Assembly: GCF_002009425.1 (NCBI RefSeq)
Contig: NZ_CP019936.1
Location: forward strand, 4,699,297 to 4,763,296
Direction of reading: 5' to 3'
DNA: 64,000 bases
Origin: Thiosocius teredinicola
Lineage (GTDB): Bacteria > Pseudomonadota > Gammaproteobacteria > Chromatiales > Chromatiaceae
Shown one piece after another: positions 57,235 through 64,000 of this stretch (position 1 is the stretch's first letter; each line of letters begins with the position of its first letter). Below the pieces are notes generated by a model. It worked only from the letters and a program-made list of their open reading frames with translations. It made no database searches and had not been told where the DNA came from. The translations under genes and the position numbers were made by a program.

Positions 57235-58170
57235 TCACATCACCAGCATGCCGGTTCGTGCAGCCACCGTGACGTCGACACGTGCCCCGGCATTGAAGGC
57301 GATCGCGTCATCCAGCATTCCGTCGCTGAAGATCACGCCTTCTTCGGCCATAGCCGACTCCAGGGAGAGCGGTTGCTCCGAATCAACCCGACCGATCACC
57401 AGATCGGTCTGAGCCGCGACCCCGGCATAGGGTTCGCGGACCGCGAACAGCAAGGCACGACTGTCCCATTGCATGCCGCTCAACAGCCTGTCTTGCTCGA
57501 TCGATGTACCGCTCGCCTGAGCGATACGTTCCGCACCCATGACGATGCTCCGCACCCAGCCGGTGCTGCCAAGTCCGGTCGAAACAATGACGCCGCTGGA
57601 CATCTGGAACTCTTCACGTTCGCCGTACGTAATACGGTATGACGCCGTCGTGTGACGCCGCGGCCCGATGAAAAAATCGTTCACCGCATGGAGTACCTGA
57701 CCATCGTTGAGGCGGGCCTCGGCGAGGCTGATGCTGGCGCGCGGTCGCCCTTTGCCCAACGTCTCTCGCAGAATCGGGATCAGCTCGCTCGGCCCGAATG
57801 GCAGCAGCACCCCTTCGTTGCGTTTTGGATCCGGGTTTATGGCAATCACTGGTTGGCCGTCGAGATACTTCATGGTGTTTGCCACCAGGCCATCCTGCCC
57901 CACGACCACGACGATGTCTTTCGCCGCAAACAGGTAGTTGGGCAGGAAAGTGCGCTCCAGCCGCTGCACTCGACCCCAGTTCTTGAGATCACGTTCAGCC
58001 TGGTCGACCACAGAGCGGTAAGTGCCATCCTCACTGACGTAGTCTTCAAATCCCCCGCCGAGGCGTTCGACATAGAAGCGTGCCTGCTCAAGGGTGTTAT
58101 GCCTGGCAACCAGTTCCTCAAGTCGAGTACGTCGGGTGACCAGAATTATGCGGGCGTCATTGCTATCCAT
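57235..58170 (-). CDS. NAD(+)/NADH kinase-like protein
   Basis: A 311-residue protein with the NAD-kinase fold. The nucleotide motif GGDG is read as VVVVGQDGLVAN (Gly to Gln in position two). The downstream VIAINPDPKRNEGVLLPFG and SSGVIVSTGLGSTGWVRSI match the family. The changed motif may alter ATP or polyphosphate use or activity. It starts 1 nt after the SPFH gene stop, so it belongs to the NadM-SPFH operon. Confidence 0.85.
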   Translation of the reverse strand: MDSNDARIILVTRRTRLEELVARHNTLEQARFYVERLGGGFEDYVSEDGTYRSVVDQAERDLKNWGRVQRLERTFLPNYLFAAKDIVVVVGQDGLVANTMKYLDGQPVIAINPDPKRNEGVLLPFGPSELIPILRETLGKGRPRASISLAEARLNDGQVLHAVNDFFIGPRRHTTASYRITYGEREEFQMSSGVIVSTGLGSTGWVRSIVMGAERIAQASGTSIEQDRLLSGMQWDSRALLFAVREPYAGVAAQTDLVIGRVDSEQPLSLESAMAEEGVIFSDGMLDDAIAFNAGARVDVTVAARTGMLVM

Positions 58171-58171
58171 G

Positions 58172-59188
58172 TCATTTGTCCCCCAGCAGGCTGCTCAACA
58201 GTTCCGGCGAGATATTGAGTTGGCCGATCTTGTCGGCACGTTCAGCAATGCCCTGGAAAGAACGGGCAATCAGCTGCTCCGGGCCCATACTGGAACTGGT
58301 GATGGCATCGAGCACTTTTGGATCGGCGGTACTGACCGCTTGCATGATGACCTTGATGGCGTACGCCTTGGCCTCGGCGCGCATGCGGCTGTTGGCAGCG
58401 GTCGTTTCGACCAGTTTCTGCCGCTGTTCTTCCAGCAGGATGCTGCCTTCGAGCGCCTCTTGTTCGATCGCACGCTGCTTCTCGGCTACCGAGCGCTTGG
58501 CCTCCATTTCGGCCTCGCGCACCTCGCGTTCCTTGCGCGCAACGGCGATGTCGGTCTGCAGTTCGTTTTCCTTGATGGCCCTTTCCTGATCGACTGCGGC
58601 ATTGCGCCTGCGATAGACCGCCTCATCGGCATCCTGGAGCACTCGCTCGCGCATCTCCGCCTCGAGTGCACGCGCGGTCTCCGGGGTCGGTTTGACGGCC
58701 AGGATGGCCAGATCCATTACCTCGATGCCCAGTTCCTCAAGGCGCGCCGACTCTTGCAACCGTCGGCTCACCGCCTGCGTCAGGCCGTCGCCTGCAACCA
58801 AGGCATCAACCAGGGGAATCGACTGGATCTCGGCACGAACCATCACCTGGACCTGGTTGAGGATTCGGTCGCCGAGTTTGCTCGGGTCCTCCGACGCATA
58901 GCCGTTACCTTTCGGCGCCAGCGCAAAATTCGCCATCTGCGACAGGCGACCCGGATCAGTCACTCGATAGACGACGCGGCCCTGGATTGTCACTTCCTGA
59001 AAGTCCACGGTGGTCTCGGCGAACATGAAGGGTTTGTCGACACTGACCATCGGCACAGCTACCAGCGTGGAGCTGGGCACGAAGTAGTAAAAAGAAAGGC
59101 CAAGCCCTTCGCGGACGACCTCGCCGTTACGGTATTGGAAGAGATACGTGGACGGGTCGCTTTTAACGTAGCGGATCAGATTGAACAT
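58172..59188 (-). CDS. SPFH/Band 7 domain protein
   Basis: A 338-residue cytoplasmic-looking protein. The SPFH core occupies about residues 1-180 (EVTIQGRVVYRVTDPGRL, GDRILNQVQVMVRAEI) and is followed by a long coiled coil (EREVREAEMEAKRSVAEKQR). No transmembrane anchor is evident at the N-terminus. SPFH proteins form oligomeric rings or cages. It lies between the NadM-Nudix and NAD-kinase-like genes, 91 nt after the former. Confidence 0.88.
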   Translation of the reverse strand: MFNLIRYVKSDPSTYLFQYRNGEVVREGLGLSFYYFVPSSTLVAVPMVSVDKPFMFAETTVDFQEVTIQGRVVYRVTDPGRLSQMANFALAPKGNGYASEDPSKLGDRILNQVQVMVRAEIQSIPLVDALVAGDGLTQAVSRRLQESARLEELGIEVMDLAILAVKPTPETARALEAEMRERVLQDADEAVYRRRNAAVDQERAIKENELQTDIAVARKEREVREAEMEAKRSVAEKQRAIEQEALEGSILLEEQRQKLVETTAANSRMRAEAKAYAIKVIMQAVSTADPKVLDAITSSSMGPEQLIARSFQGIAERADKIGQLNISPELLSSLLGDK

Positions 59189-59279
59189 GACGGAAATCCT
59201 CCTGTCATTGAAGTGAAGGCTGGGGTCTATCCCCGGCCGGGTTGACGCTATCGGTTCCCGATAGCGTGCAAAATTCGGT

Positions 59280-60341
59280 TTAGCCGATCATGGCCTGGAT
59301 GATGGCGTAGTGATCCTCATACATGCGTTCAGGTCCCAGGTCCGCAAGCGGTGCCCAGAAGGCGCGTCGCGCATCGTCACCACCACGCACTTTGGGCAGC
59401 TCGGTGTTCGGTTCGAGTTCGAACTGGAACACGTGGGTGATGGTTCGACCGCGCAACGAACGATAGGGCCAGTCGAATACCCGGCGAGCCCGGATCGAAC
59501 CACGCAGCACCGGTGCCGGCACCTTCAGACGCGTCTCTCCACGAAGCTCCCGCACACAGGCCGCCTCCAGGGTTTCATCACCCCGAAGGAATCCCCCGGG
59601 CAGGGCCCACAGCCCCTTACCCGGTTGCGCACGTCGTTCGACGAGCAGGATGTGCCCGGATTGTACGACCACGGCATCCACGGTGACGAACACGGGTGGA
59701 TAGGGCGCTTCGGCCCAAGCGCTGCGGTAGCGCGCGACGAACTCAGCTTCTTCGCGTATCAGCGTGTAGGCCTCTGTCGCGCAGTAATCGACCAGTTGAT
59801 TCCTGACCGCCGGCGGCAATGCGCTGTGTGCTTCGGGGCTCGCCAGATAGGCGGCACCCGAAGGAGTTGGTGCTGCCCGCATGCCGAACAAGGCCTCACG
59901 AATGGCGGTACCACGCACCTTGTTGTCGCTGTCGATGCCGACCGGAACCCATTGCGGGAAGCGCCTGGGGTAATACCTGTCGCCATCTTCAGACAGACCG
60001 ACGAGGCCGACGCGCGCAACCCGATCGCCAATCGAGGCTTTGATCGAATCGCGAACGATCGACTGGACGCGACCCAGCCAACGGTCTTCGTTGTAGGGAT
60101 CGTCGAGCAACGGTGAGAGGATCACACGCTGCGCTTCAGGCTGTTCCAACGATCCGCGGACCATTGCCTCGATATCGTTGAATGACCAGGGGTTGCGGGT
60201 CGTGCGCGGCTGACGCGCAGAACCGCAAAGCATGATGATGTGTTCCGACTGGCCCAGCGCCTCGCGCAGCACCGCCAGGTGTCCGGAATGAAACGGCTGG
60301 AACCGACCAACAAAGACCAGAAAATCAAACGACTTCGACAT
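59280..60341 (-). CDS. nadM: Bifunctional NMN adenylyltransferase / Nudix hydrolase
   Basis: A 353-residue enzyme. The N-terminal NadM-type nucleotidyltransferase ([35 protein letters not shown]) makes NAD from NMN and ATP. The C-terminal Nudix domain ([20 protein letters not shown], then LRGETRL) has the core catalytic Glu but replaces later box residues (Gly for Glu and Arg for Gly), so ADP-ribose hydrolysis may be weak. It is the first gene of a three-gene NAD operon. Confidence 0.94.
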   Translation of the reverse strand: MSKSFDFLVFVGRFQPFHSGHLAVLREALGQSEHIIMLCGSARQPRTTRNPWSFNDIEAMVRGSLEQPEAQRVILSPLLDDPYNEDRWLGRVQSIVRDSIKASIGDRVARVGLVGLSEDGDRYYPRRFPQWVPVGIDSDNKVRGTAIREALFGMRAAPTPSGAAYLASPEAHSALPPAVRNQLVDYCATEAYTLIREEAEFVARYRSAWAEAPYPPVFVTVDAVVVQSGHILLVERRAQPGKGLWALPGGFLRGDETLEAACVRELRGETRLKVPAPVLRGSIRARRVFDWPYRSLRGRTITHVFQFELEPNTELPKVRGGDDARRAFWAPLADLGPERMYEDHYAIIQAMIG

Positions 60342-60432
60342 GTCAGCAAGCCTCCCTTGCTGGTTAGAAACGATTCCGGTCTATCCGGAATCGTCTACCG
60401 AAGTCACGTGCGGTCCGCACGTAACCTGATAC

Positions 60433-60463
60433 TTAGTGTCGATCACACACTAAATATTGTCAA
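60433..60463 (-). promoter_or_regulatory. Promoter with NrtR-like operator for the NAD operon
   Basis: On the minus strand TTGACA (60463-60458) is a perfect -35. The palindrome TTAGTGT-7-ACACTAA (60433-60453) lies in the spacer/-10 region, so a bound regulator would block transcription. Such sites fit NrtR-type control of NAD genes, but no nrtR gene is in the window. Confidence 0.5.
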
Positions 60464-60728
60464 GCATGCGCATCGTCTCGTTCAGGCAATCGATAGCAAC
60501 ACCTGAAAAAAGTAGTCGACCCTCGCATTTCCCGGTGCGCCTACTTGCAGGCGAACAACCTTAGTTCACGCCGAACGCATAGTAGCGAGGCGACACCATG
60601 ATGCAACCGCGAACGTTGTATTGATCCTTGGAACAAGGATGACCACCGGCCACTGATAAGTGACGGCTTCGCGCAGACGCTGTGATTCTCGCTGAATACA
60701 GACGAGTGCGCTGTATGTCGGAAAGCGA

Positions 60729-60748
60729 TGAGGCCCTGCCGAGCCTCA
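60729..60748 (-). terminator. Weak hairpin after glmS
   Basis: TGAGGC pairs with GCCTCA around an 8-nt loop, 6 nt past the glmS stop on the minus strand. The following T-rich tract is short. Confidence 0.4.
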
Positions 60749-60753
60749 CTTCA

Positions 60754-62580
60754 TTATTCGACGGTTACCGATTTGGCCAGGTTACGCGGCTGATCGACGT
60801 CGGTACCTTTCAGAATCGCCACGTGATACGACAACAGCTGCAGCGGAATCGTGTACACGATCGGCGCGGTACCCGGGCAGATATCGTCCAACGTCAGGTT
60901 CTGATAGCGGTCGAGCGGGATCTTGATCTTCTTGTCACTGAACAGGAATAGTTCGCCGCCGCGTGCGCGCACCTCTTGCAGGTTGGACAGCACCTTTTCG
61001 AGCAACGGATCGTCAGGCAAGGCGCACACCACCGGCATGCGGTCGTCGACCAACGCCAAGGGCCCATGTTTGAGTTCGCCAGCCGGATAGGCCTCGGCAT
61101 GGATGTACGAGATTTCTTTGAGCTTCAATGCGCCTTCCATGGCAATCGGGTAGAAGGTGCCACGGCCGAGGAACAGCGCGTTGTGCATATCGGCAAAAGA
61201 CTGCGCCATTTCTTCGATGGCTTCGCTCAGTTTCAGAACGACTTCGACCTGGCGCGGCAGTGCCTGCAACTCGTCGACCCATTCTTTTTCCTGTTCAGCG
61301 TTCAAGCCGCGACGCTTGGCCAATGCGAGGGTCATCAGGCGTAGCGCGACGAGCTGGGTTGTGAACGCCTTGGTTGATGCGACGCCAATCTCGGGCCCGG
61401 CGCGGGTCATCAAGGCGACGTCGGACTCGCGCACCAAGGAACTCTCGGGGACGTTGCAGACGACGAGGCTGCCGATGTAACCGGACTGCTTAGCTTCGCG
61501 CAACGCCGCCAGCGTGTCCGCCGTTTCACCGGACTGCGAGATCGTGACGAACAAGGTGTCGGGCGAGACGAGCTTTTTGCGATAACGAAACTCGCTCGCA
61601 ACCTCGATCTGGCAGGGTACGCCGACCTCTTCCAACCAGTATCGCGCCACCAGACCGGCATGGTAGCTGGTGCCGCAGGCGATGATCTGCACGGCCTTGG
61701 TCTTATCGAACAGTTCTTTGGCGACGTGGCCGAAGCTTTCTTCGAGCAACTTGCCCTGGTGGATACGGCCTTCGAGGGTTTCGGCGATCACGCCGGGCTG
61801 CTCGAAGATCTCCTTGAGCATGTAGTGCCGATATGGACCCTTCTCGGCATTGGACACGGAAAGCTGGCTGGTGCGTATTTCACGCTCAACAGCTTTGCCT
61901 TCGGCATCGAAGATGCTGACCCCGTCGCGCCGGATCTCGGCAAGGTCGCCCTCTTCAAGAAAGATGAAACGTTGGGTAACCGGCAGCAGGGCGAATACAT
62001 CGGAAGCGATAAAGTGTTCGCCGACGCCCACACCAATGACCAGGGGACTACCGGCGCGGGTAACGACCATGTGGTCAGGGTCGTCCGGGCTGATGACCGC
62101 AAGCGCATAGGCACCGACCAAACGTTGGATCGCATTGCGCGTGGCGTCGGCGATGCTTTGGCCTTCAGCCAACAGCCCCGCCAGGAGATGGGCGATGACT
62201 TCGGTGTCGGTATCCGAGTTGAATTCGAAGCCTGCGGCCTGCAGGTCGGCTCGCAGCGCGGCGTGATTCTCGATGATGCCGTTATGCACGATCGCAACCT
62301 GCTCGCCGCTCATGTGCGGGTGGGCGTTGCGCTCGGCCGGCATGCCGTGTGTCGCCCAACGCGTGTGGGCGATACCGAGATTGCCCTCGACGGCACTTTG
62401 GTCCAACAGGTTTTGCAGCTCGGAGACTTTTCCGACCGAACGGATGCGCTGTAGACGTGCATCCGGATGACGCACGGCGATACCGGCCGAGTCGTAACCC
62501 CGGTACTCAAGCCGGCGTAAGCCCTCCATCAAGATGGGGACAACGTTGCGCTCTGCGATCGCACCAACAATACCGCACAT
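60754..62580 (-). CDS. glmS: Glutamine--fructose-6-phosphate aminotransferase
   Basis: A 608-residue cytoplasmic enzyme converting fructose-6-phosphate and glutamine to glucosamine-6-phosphate. The N-terminal glutaminase begins MCGIVGAIAERN, with Cys2 as nucleophile, and has HTRWATHGMP. Two SIS domains follow (IIACGTSYHAG, FVTISQSGETADT and the second-half ALFLGRGTFYPIA). It ends in KSVTVE, the family's usual C-terminus. It lies 105 bp after glmU, as in many proteobacteria. No glmS ribozyme is visible. Confidence 0.98.
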   Translation of the reverse strand: MCGIVGAIAERNVVPILMEGLRRLEYRGYDSAGIAVRHPDARLQRIRSVGKVSELQNLLDQSAVEGNLGIAHTRWATHGMPAERNAHPHMSGEQVAIVHNGIIENHAALRADLQAAGFEFNSDTDTEVIAHLLAGLLAEGQSIADATRNAIQRLVGAYALAVISPDDPDHMVVTRAGSPLVIGVGVGEHFIASDVFALLPVTQRFIFLEEGDLAEIRRDGVSIFDAEGKAVEREIRTSQLSVSNAEKGPYRHYMLKEIFEQPGVIAETLEGRIHQGKLLEESFGHVAKELFDKTKAVQIIACGTSYHAGLVARYWLEEVGVPCQIEVASEFRYRKKLVSPDTLFVTISQSGETADTLAALREAKQSGYIGSLVVCNVPESSLVRESDVALMTRAGPEIGVASTKAFTTQLVALRLMTLALAKRRGLNAEQEKEWVDELQALPRQVEVVLKLSEAIEEMAQSFADMHNALFLGRGTFYPIAMEGALKLKEISYIHAEAYPAGELKHGPLALVDDRMPVVCALPDDPLLEKVLSNLQEVRARGGELFLFSDKKIKIPLDRYQNLTLDDICPGTAPIVYTIPLQLLSYHVAILKGTDVDQPRNLAKSVTVE

Positions 62581-62685
62581 ACCATGCTCTCTCCTGCATC
62601 CTGCCGATCAAAGGGTGGTCATGCTGATCGGCGAACAATCTTTCGTGCTGCGGCAAGGCCATGGCCTTGAGACAACGACGGACGT

Positions 62686-64000
62686 CTACTTGTTCTTCTT
62701 GGTCGGCCGTTGCCAGTTCAAACTGAGTTGCTTGGCGCGCGTCAGTGTCAGCTTCTCATCCGGCGCATTCTTGCTGATCACCGATCCTGCGCCGATCGTC
62801 GCGCCGGCGCCGACGGTAACCGGAGCAACCAGTGCCGTGTTCGACCCGATAAAGGCGTTGTCTTCAATCACCGTACGGTGTTTGTTGGCACCGTCGTAGT
62901 TGCAGGTGATCGTGCCGGCGCCCACGTTCACGCCGGCACCGATGGTCGCGTCGCCAACGTAGCTCAGATGATTCACCTTGGAGCCCTGGCCGACGATCGA
63001 CTTCTTGATTTCGACGAAGTTGCCGATGTGCGCGCCGCCGACCAGCTCGGCCCCGGGGCGCAGTCGCGCGAACGGACCGATCGTGCTTCCTGGCCCGACA
63101 ATGGCCTCTTCGAGCACACAGTTCGGCTGGATCATGACGTCGTCGGCGATGCGCACATTGCGCAGTACGCAGTTGGCGCCGATGGTCACGTTGTTGCCGA
63201 GCTGAATGTCGCCCTCGAGGACGACATTGATGTCGATTTCGATGTCCTTGCCGTGTTCAACGCGGCCGCGAACATCGATGCGCGCCGGGTCACGCAAGGT
63301 AACGCCATTCAGCATCAGCTGTGTGGCGCAATGCTGTTGGTAAGCGCGTTCAAGCGTGGCGAGTTGCAAGCGATTGTTGACACCCTCGGCTTCGACCGGC
63401 GAGGCGGGTTGATGTACCTGCACATCGAAACCGTCGCCGACTGCCATCTCCAACACATCGGTCAGATAGTACTCGCCTTGTGCATTGGCATTCGACAGGC
63501 CGCTGAGCCAACGGGCGAGGGCGTCGCGCGGCAAGCACATGATGCCGGTGTTGACTTCGTCGATGGCCAACTCCTCGTTACCCGCATCCTTTTGTTCGAC
63601 GATGCGCTGCACACGCCCGCCGTCGTTACGCACGATCCGGCCGTAACCGGTCGGATCCGCAAGCGTCACGGTAAGCAAGCCGAACCCCTGGCCGGTTTCG
63701 TCAATCAAGGTTCGCAGTGTCTCGACGCGCGTGAGCGGTACATCGCCGTACAGGACAAGCACTTGGCTTGCGCGTTCGAGTTGAGGCATAGCCTGCGCAA
63801 CGGCGTGGCCGGTGCCGAGTTGTTCGGCTTGCTCGGCCCAGCGTAGATCGTCATGATCGGCGAAGGCTTGGCGAACGGCATCGCCGCCGTGACCGTAGAC
63901 AACAACGATCTCAGCCGGATCGAGGGCGCGTGCGCAATCGATCACGTGACCCAACAGCGGCTTGTCCGCGAGACGGTGCAACACCTTCGGCAGGGCGGAC
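62686..64000 (-). CDS. glmU: Bifunctional GlmU, N-acetylglucosamine-1-P uridylyltransferase / acetyltransferase (5' end cut)
   Basis: The protein enters from the right edge inside its N-terminal domain, just after the usual nucleotide-binding loop. KVLHRLADKPLLGHVID is visible at once, so no start codon lies in the window. It continues through the pyrophosphorylase domain (YGDVPLTRVETL, NTGIMCLP) and a left-handed beta-helix of hexapeptide repeats (GNNVTIGANCVLRNVRIADD, GVNVGAGTITCNYDGANKHR). It makes UDP-GlcNAc for peptidoglycan and LPS from the GlmS-derived precursor. Confidence 0.97.
   Translation of the reverse strand, partial: SALPKVLHRLADKPLLGHVIDCARALDPAEIVVVYGHGGDAVRQAFADHDDLRWAEQAEQLGTGHAVAQAMPQLERASQVLVLYGDVPLTRVETLRTLIDETGQGFGLLTVTLADPTGYGRIVRNDGGRVQRIVEQKDAGNEELAIDEVNTGIMCLPRDALARWLSGLSNANAQGEYYLTDVLEMAVGDGFDVQVHQPASPVEAEGVNNRLQLATLERAYQQHCATQLMLNGVTLRDPARIDVRGRVEHGKDIEIDINVVLEGDIQLGNNVTIGANCVLRNVRIADDVMIQPNCVLEEAIVGPGSTIGPFARLRPGAELVGGAHIGNFVEIKKSIVGQGSKVNHLSYVGDATIGAGVNVGAGTITCNYDGANKHRTVIEDNAFIGSNTALVAPVTVGAGATIGAGSVISKNAPDEKLTLTRAKQLSLNWQRPTKKNK

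Larger units (their letters stand above)
60342..60753. other. Regulatory intergenic region with three palindromes
   Basis: 412 bp without a gene. It contains a 10-bp hairpin at 60370-60394 (ACGATTCCGG/CCGGAATCGT), a 7-bp one at 60406-60422 (ACGTGCG/CGCACGT), the NrtR-like site and -35 element described next, and a weak glmS terminator at 60729-60748. A 62-codon frame at 60561-60749 has no support. Confidence 0.5.

Noticed and set aside
60561-60749. 62-codon ORF upstream of the NAD operon
   Set aside because: No ribosome-binding site and it overlaps the glmS terminator hairpin.
63984-64000. Start of glmU at 63984
   Set aside because: That codon is the Val in KVLHRLADKP, well inside GlmU; the real start is beyond the window.
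1-64000. CRISPR arrays, insertion sequences or integrases
   Set aside because: I saw no regularly spaced repeats, transposase motifs, terminal inverted repeats with target duplications, or tyrosine/serine recombinase genes in the window.

Overview
The window looks like chromosomal DNA of a GC-rich gammaproteobacterium with an anaerobic or microaerobic, multiheme-cytochrome-rich respiratory lifestyle. The closest general feel is a sulfur-cycle member of the Chromatiales-type gammaproteobacteria. That placement is an inference from gene content, not a phylogeny. There are no rRNA genes, no CRISPR array and no insertion sequence.

Layout. 1-2.3 kb: AmmeMemoRadiSam module (radical SAM enzyme running off the left edge, Memo-like protein, AMMECR1 protein). 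2.3-7.5 kb: diguanylate cyclase, Na/Pi cotransporter, DUF2238 membrane protein, a periplasmic hypothetical and a TPR protein. 7.5-10.7 kb: dodecaheme c-type cytochrome and a divergent small Spy/CpxP-like protein sharing an FNR-like box. 10.7-14.7 kb: DUF2214 protein, a hypothetical, an SLC13 permease and a Roadblock-like small protein. 14.7-22.9 kb: a metal-resistance block, all leftward: histidine kinase, response regulator, PepSY protein, DUF3240 protein and a CzcCBA/CusCBA efflux system, with GCTGACAG repeats in front of it. 23-27.4 kb: lipoprotein, LtaS-type sulfatase, NHL beta-propeller, PAP2 phosphatase. 27.4-29.8 kb: octaheme tetrathionate-reductase-family cytochrome plus membrane cytochrome b. 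29.9-32.7 kb: DUF3857 pseudo-transglutaminase and an XRE regulator.

33.4-36.8 kb is the most unusual part: a plus-strand array of 23 recognisable tRNA genes, mostly 5-30 nt apart. It has a structured leader with a boxA-like CTTTAACAA, an 889-nt structured spacer after the first tRNA, an embedded 57-codon ORF, and an HNH endonuclease behind it. Many tRNAs are non-canonical. Three serine tRNAs have an 8/4 acceptor/T-stem. One Leu(CAA) tRNA lacks the long variable arm. Thr(TGT) and a second GCA tRNA carry long variable arms. Six tRNAs have lost T54. tRNA-His sits inside an extended inverted repeat, and one tRNA has an enlarged anticodon region. Alongside an XRE regulator and an HNH nuclease, the array looks like an accessory set rather than the housekeeping tRNA complement.

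37.7-48.4 kb: ankyrin protein, Tex, a type VI secretion island (VgrG, Tle3-type lipase, Tli3-type immunity protein), GNAT and J-domain proteins. 48.8-55.3 kb: an exported PEP/pyruvate-binding-domain protein, two serine hydrolases and an ADP/ATP-carrier-type nucleotide transporter. 55.5-60.5 kb: cation/proton antiporter, then an NAD-metabolism operon (NadM-Nudix, SPFH protein, NAD-kinase-like protein) behind three palindromes. 60.8-64 kb: glmU-glmS for UDP-GlcNAc synthesis, glmU running off the right edge.
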